Source: Acidimicrobiales bacterium (lineage in GTDB: Bacteria; Actinomycetota; Acidimicrobiia; Acidimicrobiales; MedAcidi-G1). From it: 64,000 nucleotides of DNA. Positions 20,740 to 31,134 of the stretch are shown here, one piece after another; within the stretch, counting starts at the first letter, position 1; every line of letters starts with the position of its first letter. The position numbers and the translations under genes are program-made. The stretch is taken from assembly GCA_028823445.1 (NCBI GenBank), contig JAPKBH010000001.1, positions 1-64,000 of the forward strand, in the 5' to 3' direction. A model generated the notes under the pieces. The model worked only from the letters and a program-made list of their open reading frames with translations, was not told where the DNA came from and searched no databases.

Positions 20740-22671
20740 ATGACCTCACTATGGCCACAACTTGAGGTTCTTTTGGACCAGGTGCAAAAACCGGCCCGCT
20801 ACATCGGTTGTGAAGACGGTGCCGTAACCCCCAAACACCGCCCCGATAAAGCAGCATGGCTGCTCATCTACCCCGACACCTACGAAGTCGGCTTGCCCAA
20901 TCAAGGGCTACAAATACTTTACGAAATTCTGAACGAACGCCCCGACGCCGTAGCGGAACGCTCCTACGCCCCATGGACCGATATGGCCGGGGTCCTCCGC
21001 AACAACCGGCTACCACTCTTTTCGGTAGATACCCATCGCCCAGCCGCCGACTTCGATGTGTTGGCCTTCAACCTTTCGGCAGAACTGGTGTACACCAATC
21101 TTTTAGAATGCTTAGATTTGGCTGGGGTGCCCATTCGCTCCGCCGACCGACGGCCCGAAGACCCCCTGGTGATCGTGGGCGGACACTGCACCTACAACCC
21201 GGAACCCATTGCAGATTTTATTGACGCCGCAGTGCTCGGAGACGGCGAAGAAGTAGTTTCCGAAATTACCGAAGTGGTGACCGGTTGGAAAGCTTCAGGA
21301 CGCACCTCACGCGAAGGAGCGCTACGAGCGTTGGCCGGCATAGAAGGGGTGTACGTGCCTGCGGCCTACACGGTGTCTTACGACGGTCAAGTGATTTCCG
21401 GTGTTGAACCTTGCTGGCCTGAAGCCCCCGAGGTGGTCGAGAAGCGCACGGTGGCTGACCTCGCCGATTGGCCGTACCCCAAAAACCAGTTGGTGCCACT
21501 CACCGAAGTAGTCCACGATCGTTTAAACGTCGAAGTGTTTCGTGGCTGCACCAGAGGGTGCCGTTTTTGCCAAGCCGGCATGATCACCCGACCGGTTCGC
21601 GAACGCCCCGCCGACCAAGTGCGCACCATGATCACCAACGGTTTGCAGCGCACCGGGTATGACGAGGTGGCGTTGACCTCGCTCAGTACCGCAGACTTCA
21701 GCGGAATTGAAGAAGTGGTAGCAGCCACCGTGAACGATGCAGATTGTGGGCAAGTCTCGGTATCTCTGCCCAGCCTTCGCGTCGACGCCTTTACGGTAGG
21801 CATCGCCGCAGAGTTACAGCGGGCTCGCCGCACCGGTTTGACCTTCGCCCCCGAAGCAGGTTCGTGGCGTATGCGTCAGGTGATTAACAAGTTGATCAGC
21901 GAAGACGACCTTTACAGTGCCGTGGAATCCGCCTACTCGCAAGGCTGGCGGCGCATGAAATTGTATTTCTTAACCGGGCTTCCTACCGAAACCGACGAAG
22001 ACACGTTGGCCATCATGGAGATGGCGAGGAAATGCGTGGAGATGGGCAAAACTCATCAACGGAGCCCTTCGGTAACGGTGTCTATTGGCGGTTTTGTGCC
22101 GAAACCCTTTACTCCATTTCAATGGTTCGGGCAAAACACCGAAGAAGAACTTCGCCGCAAAATATATTTGCTACGCGATGATGCTAAAAAGTCCCACAAC
22201 GTTCAAATGAAATGGCATGACTCGCGAGCCACCGTGGTGGAAGGCCTCATGAGTCGTGGCGACCGACGCTTAGGGCCAGTCATCGAAGACGTATGGCGAG
22301 CGGGGGGCGTGTTTCAAGAGTGGAGCGAACACTTTGACGTTTCTTTATGGACCGAAGCTCTGGAACGTCACGGTTTATCTTTTGAAGGGTACGTTTACCG
22401 GCACCGCACCGAAGACGAAATAATGCCCTGGGATCACCTCTCAGCGGGTCTTCACAAAGACTTCTTGTGGCAAGAATGGAGAGATGCCCTCAACGAAGTA
22501 GGCCTCGAAGACTGCCGCTGGACACCCTGCTACGACTGTGGCGCTTGTACTGGATACGGCATCGAACACGTAGTGGCCTCCGCTGTGCCTCCGGCCGGGG
22601 GCAGCCAAGGCACCGGCCAACCCAGTAACGGGGGAGCAGTACCGGTGCAACTCTCTGGCCTGAAATCATGA
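20740..22671 (+). CDS. B12-binding-domain-containing radical SAM protein (TIGR03960-like)
   Basis: Radical SAM cysteines CTRGCRFCQAGMITRPVRER; conserved neighbourhood with DUF2344 protein, RNase E/G and rplU. Confidence 0.88.
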   Translation: MTSLWPQLEVLLDQVQKPARYIGCEDGAVTPKHRPDKAAWLLIYPDTYEVGLPNQGLQILYEILNERPDAVAERSYAPWTDMAGVLRNNRLPLFSVDTHRPAADFDVLAFNLSAELVYTNLLECLDLAGVPIRSADRRPEDPLVIVGGHCTYNPEPIADFIDAAVLGDGEEVVSEITEVVTGWKASGRTSREGALRALAGIEGVYVPAAYTVSYDGQVISGVEPCWPEAPEVVEKRTVADLADWPYPKNQLVPLTEVVHDRLNVEVFRGCTRGCRFCQAGMITRPVRERPADQVRTMITNGLQRTGYDEVALTSLSTADFSGIEEVVAATVNDADCGQVSVSLPSLRVDAFTVGIAAELQRARRTGLTFAPEAGSWRMRQVINKLISEDDLYSAVESAYSQGWRRMKLYFLTGLPTETDEDTLAIMEMARKCVEMGKTHQRSPSVTVSIGGFVPKPFTPFQWFGQNTEEELRRKIYLLRDDAKKSHNVQMKWHDSRATVVEGLMSRGDRRLGPVIEDVWRAGGVFQEWSEHFDVSLWTEALERHGLSFEGYVYRHRTEDEIMPWDHLSAGLHKDFLWQEWRDALNEVGLEDCRWTPCYDCGACTGYGIEHVVASAVPPAGGSQGTGQPSNGGAVPVQLSGLKS

Positions 22672-23465
22672 CCCGGATACGGGTACGTTTTTCAAAATTA
22701 GGAAAAATACGTTTCACCAGTCACCGTGACGTGGCCCGCATTTGGGAACGCACCCTACGTAAAGCCAGAATCGAAGTGGCTTACAGCGAAGGTTTCTCCC
22801 CACGGCCCAAGCTTTCTTTTGGCCTCGCCCTGTCCAACGGGCACGAATCGTTGGCCGAATACTTAGAAATCGAATTAGTGACCGATGAAGAACTCACCGC
22901 AGAGGGTGCGCTAAAAATTAAAGAACAACTAAACATTACGCTGCCCGTAGGTCTTGAAGTGCAAGCAATAGCGGCGGCTAGCCGCAAAGACGAATCGCTA
23001 CAACAATCTGTTCGCTCCTGCACTTGGCGCTTTGATATCGATGATCTTGATATTTCGAGCGCTCAAGATTGGGTTGACTCGGTGCTGGGGGCTGAAGAAA
23101 TTGTGGTGGAAAGAGAACGTAAAGGCAAAGTGGTCGTGGAAGACCTCCGCCAGCAGATACTCTTTATACAAGTCGTCGAGGCTACGGATCACGGAGTAAG
23201 GCTTTTAGCTGAACTCGGTACCCAACCTCGAGCACTTCGACCGTCAGAGTTTCTGGCGGTCTCCGATCCGCCGCTAAAGGCACGGTACGTGTGCAGAATG
23301 AATCAATGGATGTTGCAGGGCGACGAACGCGTCGAACCGCTGTCGGTAAACGCCGGCCCTGCCCCGTTCGCCACCTTGGCGGACGTGACGAGAAGGGAAT
23401 CAACCAATGTCCGAACCAACGGACGCGCCTGTTCAGACAGGCCAAACCAACCAGGGGTCAACTGA
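22668..23465 (+). CDS. TIGR03936/DUF2344-family protein
   Basis: TRIRVRFSKLGKIRFTSHRDVARIWERTLRKARIEVAYSEGFSPRPKLSFGLAL is characteristic; ATGA overlap with the radical SAM gene. Confidence 0.85.
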   Translation: MTRIRVRFSKLGKIRFTSHRDVARIWERTLRKARIEVAYSEGFSPRPKLSFGLALSNGHESLAEYLEIELVTDEELTAEGALKIKEQLNITLPVGLEVQAIAAASRKDESLQQSVRSCTWRFDIDDLDISSAQDWVDSVLGAEEIVVERERKGKVVVEDLRQQILFIQVVEATDHGVRLLAELGTQPRALRPSEFLAVSDPPLKARYVCRMNQWMLQGDERVEPLSVNAGPAPFATLADVTRRESTNVRTNGRACSDRPNQPGVN

Positions 23466-25044
23466 CCCCGTAGATAAGCCCAAGGTCGGCGACAGCCGGC
23501 CTGCTCCAGTCGGTCAACCGCAAGTCGGCGACAGCCGGCCTGCTCCAGAAAATAATGCTGAGGCAGACGGGCAATCTAAAAACGAGGGCAGTCGCAAACG
23601 TCGACGTCGTCGCGGAGGCCGCAATAAGGGCCGCAGCGGGGGAGGGTCGTCGCAAAACGGCAACAACCCTGTTGAAGCGGTCACCGACGACGGCCCGCTA
23701 GAACTCGATGAAGAAACCCTTAAACGCCGTCGCGGTCGCGAACGGCGAGGTAAACCCATCGGTCGTTACACCATGTGTGTCAGCGTCGCTGGAGGCAGCA
23801 CCCAAGTAGCGGTACTAGAAGGCCGGGTGCTTATTGAGCACTACCTGTCTCGCCCCTCCGACGACGTAGCTGAAATACACGGCAACGTATATCTGGGCAA
23901 AGTACAAAACGTACTTCCTGGTATGGAAGCAGCATTCGTAGATATCGGCACGCCAAAAAATGCGGTGCTCTATCGAGGCGACCTGCAGTTTGACCCCAAA
24001 GATGTGGGCGGAAAAAGCCGCCCTCGTATTGAACAAGTGCTGAACGCTAAACAAGTCATCGTGTGCCAGGTTTCTAAAAACCCCATTGCTCACAAAGGAG
24101 CGCGCCTCACCCAAGAGGTTTCCCTTCCCGGGCGTTTCGTGGTTCTGGTGCCCAACAGCAGTACCTACGGAATTTCTAAACGACTGCCAGAGGTAGAACG
24201 CAAACGGTTGCGCCGCATTTTGGATCGAGTAAAACCAGAACAACACGGCATCATCGTGCGCACCGCAGCCGAAAACATTACCGACGAAGAACTCGAACGT
24301 GATGTCACTCGGTTAGTGCAACAATGGAACGACATCGAAGCTTTGGCTAAAAAATCCAATGCACCAGCCTTGTTGTACCGCGAACCTGAATTGGCCTTCC
24401 GTTTTATCCGTGAAGAGTTCAACAAAGACTTTCGCTCAGTGCTTATCGACGACCAAGAAATGTACGAACGAGTGCGCACTTACGTAGAAGGGGTAAACCC
24501 GGCACTGGTTGATCGCATCCAGTTCTACGATCCCAAGAACGAAAACTTGCCATTGTTCGAACGCCAACACATACACGAACAACTGCGCAAAGCCTTAGAT
24601 CGTAAGGTTTGGCTGCCTTCTGGCGGCTCGCTAATTATTGAACACACCGAAGCGCTCACCGTGATCGATGTGAACACCGGAAAAAACGTGGGCAAATCAA
24701 GCCTTGAAGAAACTGTTTTCCGCAACAACTTAGAAGCAGCCGAAGAGGTAGCGCAACAACTTCGTTTACGAGACATCGGTGGCATCATCGTTATTGACTT
24801 TGTTGACATGGAAGTTCGGTCCAACCGAGAAGCAGTAGCCACCACCCTGCGTGATGCCCTGTCTCGAGATAAAACCCGCAACCAGGTATTCGATATTTCT
24901 GAACTGGGCTTAGTCGAGATGACCCGCAAACGCATCGGTGAAGGATTGTTGGAAGCTTTCACCACGGCCTGTCAAGATTGCGAAGGCCGCGGACACCTTT
25001 TAGACGAAACCTTGTTGGGTTCCGGTAGTAAGGGTGCCCGATGA
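23407..25044 (+). CDS. Ribonuclease E/G family protein
   Basis: S1-like GNVYLGKVQNVLPGMEAAFVDIGTPKNAVLY, catalytic IDVNTGKNVGKSSLEETVFRNNLEAAEEVAQQLRLRDIGGIIVIDFVDM, Zn-link CQDCEGRG. SD GAAGGGAA before ATG 23407; 59-bp out-of-frame overlap with the upstream gene. Confidence 0.93.
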   Translation: MSEPTDAPVQTGQTNQGSTDPVDKPKVGDSRPAPVGQPQVGDSRPAPENNAEADGQSKNEGSRKRRRRRGGRNKGRSGGGSSQNGNNPVEAVTDDGPLELDEETLKRRRGRERRGKPIGRYTMCVSVAGGSTQVAVLEGRVLIEHYLSRPSDDVAEIHGNVYLGKVQNVLPGMEAAFVDIGTPKNAVLYRGDLQFDPKDVGGKSRPRIEQVLNAKQVIVCQVSKNPIAHKGARLTQEVSLPGRFVVLVPNSSTYGISKRLPEVERKRLRRILDRVKPEQHGIIVRTAAENITDEELERDVTRLVQQWNDIEALAKKSNAPALLYREPELAFRFIREEFNKDFRSVLIDDQEMYERVRTYVEGVNPALVDRIQFYDPKNENLPLFERQHIHEQLRKALDRKVWLPSGGSLIIEHTEALTVIDVNTGKNVGKSSLEETVFRNNLEAAEEVAQQLRLRDIGGIIVIDFVDMEVRSNREAVATTLRDALSRDKTRNQVFDISELGLVEMTRKRIGEGLLEAFTTACQDCEGRGHLLDETLLGSGSKGAR

Positions 25045-25117
25045 CCGCAAAAAGCAAAAAAAATACGTCCTGCGCTGTGGTGGCGACGGGATATAAAAAG
25101 GATAGTCTGGAGTCACT

Positions 25118-25426
25118 ATGTATGCAGTAATCGCCACAGGCGGAAAGCAATATCGAGTCGAAGAAGGCCAACGAGTTGTGGTAGAGCGCCTCGGGGACTT
25201 AGGTACCGACGTTGAACTCACCCCAATCATGGTGGTGGACGGTGACGACACTTTAGCCACCCCAGAAGCTTTGGCCAGCGCCAAAGTCACCGCCCGCATT
25301 GTGGGCGATGCTTCCGGTCCAAAGATTCGTGGCTTCACCTACAAGAACAAGAGCAACCAGCGTCGCCGCTGGGGGCATCGTCAGCACTTGGCTGAAATCG
25401 AAATCACCGCAATCACAAGGGGTTAA
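25118..25426 (+). CDS. rplU: 50S ribosomal protein L21
   Basis: MYAVIATGGKQYRVEEGQ; KNKSNQRRRWGHRQHLAEIEI. Confidence 0.97.
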   Translation: MYAVIATGGKQYRVEEGQRVVVERLGDLGTDVELTPIMVVDGDDTLATPEALASAKVTARIVGDASGPKIRGFTYKNKSNQRRRWGHRQHLAEIEITAITRG

Positions 25427-25429
25427 GAG

Positions 25430-25681
25430 ATGTCAAAGACCAAAGGTGGCGGTTCAAGCCGCAACGGCCGGGACTCCAACGCACAACGCTTGGGCGTCAA
25501 GGTTTACGACGGTGGTGAAGTAACCGCTGGATCAATCATCGTGCGCCAACGAGGCACCAAGTTTCACCCCGGCAGCAACGTCGGTCGCGGCAAGGACGAC
25601 ACCTTGTTTGCCACCGCTGACGGAGTAGTAAAATTTGGTCGCCGCGGCGGCCGCAAACTGGTCGACATCCTGGTTGACTAA
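25430..25681 (+). CDS. rpmA: 50S ribosomal protein L27
   Basis: [48 protein letters not shown]. Confidence 0.97.
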   Translation: MSKTKGGGSSRNGRDSNAQRLGVKVYDGGEVTAGSIIVRQRGTKFHPGSNVGRGKDDTLFATADGVVKFGRRGGRKLVDILVD

Positions 25682-25719
25682 TACTGCAGGCTTATTAGCC
25701 AGCAAAACAAGAACGAGAG

Positions 25720-25749
25720 AAAAAGTCCTGGCTTCGGTCAGGGCTTTTT
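25720..25749 (+). terminator. Rho-independent terminator downstream of rpmA
   Basis: AAAAAGTCCTG-GCTTCGGT-CAGGGCTTTTT: 11-bp stem with one G-T pair, 8-nt loop, T5 tail. Confidence 0.85.
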
Positions 25750-25842
25750 CAGTTACTGGCACTGGCCAAGGTCCGACCGGGGAAACCAAGGAACCTGAAA
25801 TAACGAGACCGGCGGCGGTTGACCAAGAGTAGGATTATCGGT

Positions 25843-27081
25843 ATGTCTCAGTTTGTCGATGAATGTGGTCTCAACCTCCAAGCGGGCGACGGGGGAGCGG
25901 GCTCGGTTTCCTTTCGCCGAGAAGCGCACGTGCCTTTAGGCGGCCCCGATGGCGGTGACGGCGGCGATGGCGGAACCATTTGGCTTGAAGCCGACCACAA
26001 CGTGGCCTCTCTCTTAGCTTTTCGTGATCATCCACATCGGCGAGCAAAAAGCGGCACCCACGGTTCGGGGCAAAAACGCCACGGGAAAAATGCCGAAGAC
26101 CTAATAATTAAAGTGCCGGAAGGCACCACTGTCTATGACCTTTACACCCGAGAAATACTCTGCGACCTGGTGAGCAGCGGAGACCGCTGGAAAGCGGTGC
26201 GGGCCGGACGAGGTGGCAAAGGAAACGCCAAGTTTCTCAGCAACCGCCGTCGTGCCCCTACATTTGCCGAACAAGGGGAAGATGGTGAAGAACACTGGCT
26301 AACCCTGGAATTAAAACTCTTGGCCGATGTGGCGCTCGTTGGTTTTCCCAACGTAGGAAAAAGTACGCTCATTGCCCGGGTGTCGGCAGCCCGTCCCCGT
26401 ATTGCCGATTACCCCTTTACTACCCTCGAACCCAACCTGGGCGTGGTTCGACCCCCCGGGCGTGCCGATTTCGTCATCGCCGACATCCCTGGGCTTATAG
26501 AGGGGGCCAGTGACGGCAAAGGTTTGGGCTATCGCTTCTTGCGCCACATTGAACGAGCCCGTGTGCTTCTCATCATGTTGGACTTAGCCCCCGGAGCACT
26601 GCACCCACCGGCTGAGCAACTTCAAATTCTTGAACAAGAACTGGGCGCCTACCGCCCGGAACTTTTGACCCGTCCCCGGCTCGTGGTGGGGTCGCGTTCC
26701 GATGTTGCGGGAGAGGTTGAGTTCGCTGGTGACCGGCTTTCTGCCTTTACCGGTGAAGGGCTTGACACTTTGCTGCACCGTTTGGCTGACTTGGTAGAAG
26801 AAGCCCGTAACTCGCTTCCTCAACGTCCACCAACGGTCGTTCACCGCCCCGCCCCTGAAGACGTAGTAGTTGCCCGGGCTGAAGATGGTATGTGGGAAGT
26901 ATTCGACCGAGACGTGGCGCGCACCGTTAATCTCAACGACCTGACCAACGCAGATGCCCTGAATTACATTCATGACAAACTTAAATCCATGGGGGTTGAT
27001 CGAGCGCTCGCTCGCTCCGGCGTAAAAGACGGCGAAAAGGTACGTATTGGACGATTAGAATTTCAATATGACCGAGGCTAA
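25843..27081 (+). CDS. obgE: GTPase ObgE/CgtA
   Basis: Glycine-rich Obg fold GGPDGGDGGDGG; G1 GFPNVGKST; DIPGLIEGASDGKGLG. ATG 25843 preferred over the TTG at 25819. Confidence 0.95.
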   Translation: MSQFVDECGLNLQAGDGGAGSVSFRREAHVPLGGPDGGDGGDGGTIWLEADHNVASLLAFRDHPHRRAKSGTHGSGQKRHGKNAEDLIIKVPEGTTVYDLYTREILCDLVSSGDRWKAVRAGRGGKGNAKFLSNRRRAPTFAEQGEDGEEHWLTLELKLLADVALVGFPNVGKSTLIARVSAARPRIADYPFTTLEPNLGVVRPPGRADFVIADIPGLIEGASDGKGLGYRFLRHIERARVLLIMLDLAPGALHPPAEQLQILEQELGAYRPELLTRPRLVVGSRSDVAGEVEFAGDRLSAFTGEGLDTLLHRLADLVEEARNSLPQRPPTVVHRPAPEDVVVARAEDGMWEVFDRDVARTVNLNDLTNADALNYIHDKLKSMGVDRALARSGVKDGEKVRIGRLEFQYDRG

Positions 27082-28198
27082 GGCTGCCAACGCCATGCAA
27101 AAAACCGTGGTAGTTAAAGTCGGCACGTCCTCTATCACCACCGCTGACGGAACGATTGACCAAAACCGGATAAATGCCCTGTGCGACGAAGTAGCAGGCC
27201 TCAAAGCAGAGGGCCATCAAGTGGTAGTAGTTACCTCGGGGGCTATCGCCGCCGGGCTTCCCGCCCTCGGTTTAAGCGGCTCGGCCCGCCCCAAAGATGC
27301 TCAAACATTGCAAGCAGTTTCTGCAGTCGGCCAAGGAAAACTAATCGGCACGTACCAAAATGCGCTCAGTAGCCACGGGTTGCTGGCCGGTCAAGTTCTC
27401 TTAACCCCCTTAGATTTTTTTCTACGAACGCAATACCTGCACGCACGATCAACCCTGACCCGCCTACTCGAACTAGGTGCCGTGCCTATCGTCAACGAAA
27501 ACGATGCGGTAGCCGACGATGAAATTCGTTGGGGCGACAACGACAGGATCGCTGCCCTGGTAGCGCACCTGGTGGACGCTGACTTATTGGTGCTGCTGAC
27601 CGATATTGAAGGGGTGCTTTCCGCCGACCCCCGACTTGACCCTCAAGCCTCGCTCATAGAAGAAATCGTCAAGGTAGACCAGGACCTTGAGCAGTTGGCC
27701 GGAGGAAGCGGTTCTTTGCATGGCAGTGGAGGAATGGCCTCAAAACTCGCAGCGGCAAAAATAGCGTCTTGGTCTGGGGTGCGTACGGTGATCGCCCACG
27801 CTCATCGCCCACAAGTCTTAGCCGATGCTTTAGCAGAAAAAACTGGTATCGGTACCACAGTGCATGCCCGTCCCAACCGCCTCGGAGCCCGCCGCCTGTG
27901 GATTGCCTTTGCCGTGGGGTCCTCCGGCCGCATTACCGTAGATGCCGGGGCCCGTAAAGTCCTCGAAGAGCGTCGAGTGTCTTTGCTGCCCGCAGGGGTA
28001 GTCGGGGTCGAAGGCGACTTCGAAATTGGTCAAGCAGTAGAAATTGCCGACGAAAATCAAATGATTTTCGCCAAAGGTTTAGTACGTCAGAATGCCACAA
28101 CCTTGCGTGACTCCATGGGGACACGGACCACTGACTTGAATGCTGGGGTTTCACCCGAAGTAGTACACGCCGATGATTTAGTGGTTTTGCCTAACTAA
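27068..28198 (+). CDS. proB: Glutamate 5-kinase
   Basis: KTVVVKVGTSSITTADGTI, PIVNENDAVADDEIRWGDNDRIAALVAHLVDADLLVLLTDIEG; C-terminal PUA-like region. Confidence 0.95.
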   Translation: MTEAKAANAMQKTVVVKVGTSSITTADGTIDQNRINALCDEVAGLKAEGHQVVVVTSGAIAAGLPALGLSGSARPKDAQTLQAVSAVGQGKLIGTYQNALSSHGLLAGQVLLTPLDFFLRTQYLHARSTLTRLLELGAVPIVNENDAVADDEIRWGDNDRIAALVAHLVDADLLVLLTDIEGVLSADPRLDPQASLIEEIVKVDQDLEQLAGGSGSLHGSGGMASKLAAAKIASWSGVRTVIAHAHRPQVLADALAEKTGIGTTVHARPNRLGARRLWIAFAVGSSGRITVDAGARKVLEERRVSLLPAGVVGVEGDFEIGQAVEIADENQMIFAKGLVRQNATTLRDSMGTRTTDLNAGVSPEVVHADDLVVLPN

Positions 28199-29817
28199 CT
28201 TCGCCAGATGCGGCGCCGTACCGGGCCAAGAATTAAATGGGCCTCGGCGACCCCAGAGCGTTGAGCCATCACCGTGTAAAGAAAACCAGTGAGGCCCACA
28301 ATCAGTGGGGCAGCCAGTAAAGCAGGTAGGTCAAGCAGCCATAGCTTTAACCCGGCGGCCACCACAAAAGCTAAAGCGGCAGCCGGCGCTAAACGCATAA
28401 AGATGAGCGAAACTGCTGGCAAAGCAGGCAACGACCCCCGGACCAAACGAACTAAAAAGATTACTTCGACAAAAGCCGCCACCGCCGAACCCAAAGCCAA
28501 CCCCACCGCTCCAAGATGTGGGCCAGAAGGCTGGCTGCTCACAAAAGCGCCTCCCATGATGGCGAAGTTGTCGAGCGGAAACATCAAAGCTAAACCAATG
28601 ACCGCCGAGACACCTACCCGAAGGCCAGCAATGCGCGCCGGGCCACTGGTATTACCCAAGGCATAACAAGTATTTTGCAACTGACGGGAAACAGCAATAG
28701 CGGGCAAACCCAAGGAATAAGCCCCCAAAACCAACCAAACTAACCGCGCATCGTCGGCCGAAAATGCTCCCCACCCAAACAGTGCATTAACAATCTGTTC
28801 CCCCACGCTGAGGTACGCCACTGCACTAAAAACAACAAAAAATGAGGTGCGGCGCAACGAAGTATCTAAGCGAGAAATAAGTACAGATTGATCTTCGGTA
28901 CGCGACATCTCTGGTAACTCAGCGGCCGCCACGCTCATGGCAAACAGGCTGATGGGCAACAGGTAAAGAACCTGAGCAGACATCAAAGCCGCCAACGCTC
29001 CGGTAGCCAGAAAAGATGCCAAAATGAGATCAAGGTAGGCAGAAAGCTGCACCACTCCGCGACCGGCAACGGCGGGCAAAAAACGCCGACGAACTTCGGC
29101 TACCCCAGGCAAGCGATGGTGGAAGGTGGGGCGCAACCCGGGCAAAAGCCGGCGCACGGCGATTGCTTGAACCCCAAACTGTAAGAGGCCGCCTGCTACC
29201 AACCCCCAAGCAACCCCAGTGGCCGCATCAACGGGGTTCCAACCACCGAATAAAGCGGCCATCAAAACGGCGATCTGTGCAATGTTCCAAAATACTGGAG
29301 CAACGTAAGACAAAAAGAACTGTCGGTGGCTGTTTAACACCCCAAGGCACCACGCCGAAACCACCAAAATGCCTGCCCCGGCAGTAGTAATACGCATGAG
29401 GTCAACGGTTAGCTCAAAGCGTTGACCAGAAAAACCCGGGGTCAACAAAGCGGTCAAAGGGCGAGCCGCAAAAATGGCTATCACGGCAAAAACCCCAGCA
29501 AGCGCCGACAACAAACCAGCTACTGCACCGGCCACTCGAGCGGCTTCTTCTTCTTTTTCCTCACTTAGCAAGCGGCTATAAACAGGAATAAAAGAGGCGG
29601 AGAGAGAGCCCTCGCCTAAAAGGTTTTGCAAAATATTTGGGATGCGTAAAGCCGCCGCAAAGGCATCGGCCGCCGGGCCTAAAGCCAACACAGAACGTAG
29701 TAAAGATTCGCGTACCAAGCCTGCTAAGCGAGACAAGAAAATGCCGGCCGCCACCGCTGAGGCTCCACGCGGGACACCCGAAGAGGGCAGCGGTGAAGAA
29801 TTCGCAGAGGAAGGCAC
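28195..29817 (-). CDS. murJ: Lipid II flippase MurJ/MviN family
   Basis: Polytopic protein: AAGIFLSRLAGLVRESLLRSVLALGPAADAFAAALRIPNILQNLLGEGSLSASFIPVYSRLL. Track start at 29943 would overlap proA; GTG at 29817 is my estimate. Confidence 0.88.
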   Translation of the reverse strand: MPSSANSSPLPSSGVPRGASAVAAGIFLSRLAGLVRESLLRSVLALGPAADAFAAALRIPNILQNLLGEGSLSASFIPVYSRLLSEEKEEEAARVAGAVAGLLSALAGVFAVIAIFAARPLTALLTPGFSGQRFELTVDLMRITTAGAGILVVSAWCLGVLNSHRQFFLSYVAPVFWNIAQIAVLMAALFGGWNPVDAATGVAWGLVAGGLLQFGVQAIAVRRLLPGLRPTFHHRLPGVAEVRRRFLPAVAGRGVVQLSAYLDLILASFLATGALAALMSAQVLYLLPISLFAMSVAAAELPEMSRTEDQSVLISRLDTSLRRTSFFVVFSAVAYLSVGEQIVNALFGWGAFSADDARLVWLVLGAYSLGLPAIAVSRQLQNTCYALGNTSGPARIAGLRVGVSAVIGLALMFPLDNFAIMGGAFVSSQPSGPHLGAVGLALGSAVAAFVEVIFLVRLVRGSLPALPAVSLIFMRLAPAAALAFVVAAGLKLWLLDLPALLAAPLIVGLTGFLYTVMAQRSGVAEAHLILGPVRRRIWRS

Positions 29818-29880
29818 AGGTGGCAGGTTAGTACTTGACGGGCACCGGTAGTTGCCGCTACGCAGCGATAGTCTGAACCA

Positions 29881-31134
29881 ATGACCACCGTTGCAACCTC
29901 GGTCGCCGACTTGGCACAAAAGGTAAAAGCCGCCGCCCCTCACGTAGCGGCGCTCAGCACCGGCGAAAAAAACCAGGCACTCCGTTTAGTGGCCCAAGAG
30001 TTAGTGGCAGCCACCGAAGAAATTTTATTAGCCAATGCAGAAGATATTGCTCGGGTGGAGGCCGAAGGGGTTGTGGCAACGGTGATTGATCGTTTGCGTT
30101 TGACCCCTGAAAAAATTGCCGCCATGGCTCAAGGGCTCGAGCAAGTAGCCGACCTGGCTGACCCGGTGGGGGAAATCACCGCCCAATGGACACGCCCCAA
30201 TGGTTTATCTTTCACCAAAATAAGGGTTCCGCTTGGCGTAGTGGGGGTTATCTACGAGAATCGACCCAACGTGACTAGTGACGCCTTTGGTTTGTGTTTC
30301 AAAGCGGGCAATGCCGCCTTTTTGCGTGGCTCTTCTGGAGCTTTTGCCTCCAATATGGCGCTGGCTAAAGTTATTCGCCGTGGCCTGCAACAAGCCGGGA
30401 TCACCCCCGACGCTATGGTGCTGGTCGAAGAAACAAGCCGAGAAGCGGCGGTGACCTTTATGCAACAAAGAGGGACCATCGACTGTCTTATACCTCGGGG
30501 AGGGCCCTCACTTATTCAATCGATTCTGGACCATGCCACCGTTCCCTACGTCATTGATGGCGATGGCAACTGCCACATCTATGTTGACCAAGACGCCGAC
30601 CTGGCTATGGCGACGAAAATTCTAGTGAACGCCAAAATGCAGCGACCATCAGTGTGCAACGCAGCCGAAAGCTTAGTGGTGCACCAAAAAGTAGCAGAAC
30701 AGTTTCTTCCCCTCGTCGTCGATGCCTTAAATGGGGTAACGCTGGTCGGCGATGCCGCTGCGCAGAGGATCTCGCCCAGCATCGGCCCAGCCGCTGAAGA
30801 GGACTTTGGCAAAGAATTTTTAGATCTCAAAATTTCTATAAAAATAGTCGACGAATTATCGGCAGCTATTGCGCACATAAACACCTACGGGACGGGCCAC
30901 AGCGAAGCCATCATCACCGCCGACCAAACAGCCGCCGACCGATTTACCCAAGAAATAGATGCGGCGGCCGTGGTAGTGAACGCATCAACACGATTCGTAG
31001 ATGGCGAAGAGTTCGGCTTCGGCGCAGAAATCGGCATCAGTACCCAAAAACTTCACGCCCGAGGGCCCATGGGGCTTCCCCAGTTAACTACCGAAAAATA
31101 CATAATCCATGGGACGGGACAAACGCGTTCTTAA
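29881..31134 (+). CDS. proA: Glutamate-5-semialdehyde dehydrogenase (gamma-glutamyl phosphate reductase)
   Basis: VPLGVVGVIYENRPNVTSDAFGLCFKAGNAAFLRGSS; AEIGISTQKLHARGPMGLPQLTTEKYI. Confidence 0.96.
   Translation: MTTVATSVADLAQKVKAAAPHVAALSTGEKNQALRLVAQELVAATEEILLANAEDIARVEAEGVVATVIDRLRLTPEKIAAMAQGLEQVADLADPVGEITAQWTRPNGLSFTKIRVPLGVVGVIYENRPNVTSDAFGLCFKAGNAAFLRGSSGAFASNMALAKVIRRGLQQAGITPDAMVLVEETSREAAVTFMQQRGTIDCLIPRGGPSLIQSILDHATVPYVIDGDGNCHIYVDQDADLAMATKILVNAKMQRPSVCNAAESLVVHQKVAEQFLPLVVDALNGVTLVGDAAAQRISPSIGPAAEEDFGKEFLDLKISIKIVDELSAAIAHINTYGTGHSEAIITADQTAADRFTQEIDAAAVVVNASTRFVDGEEFGFGAEIGISTQKLHARGPMGLPQLTTEKYIIHGTGQTRS

Noticed and set aside
25951-25990. GGCGGTGAC-type repeats
   Set aside because: These encode the normal glycine-rich N-terminal Obg fold.
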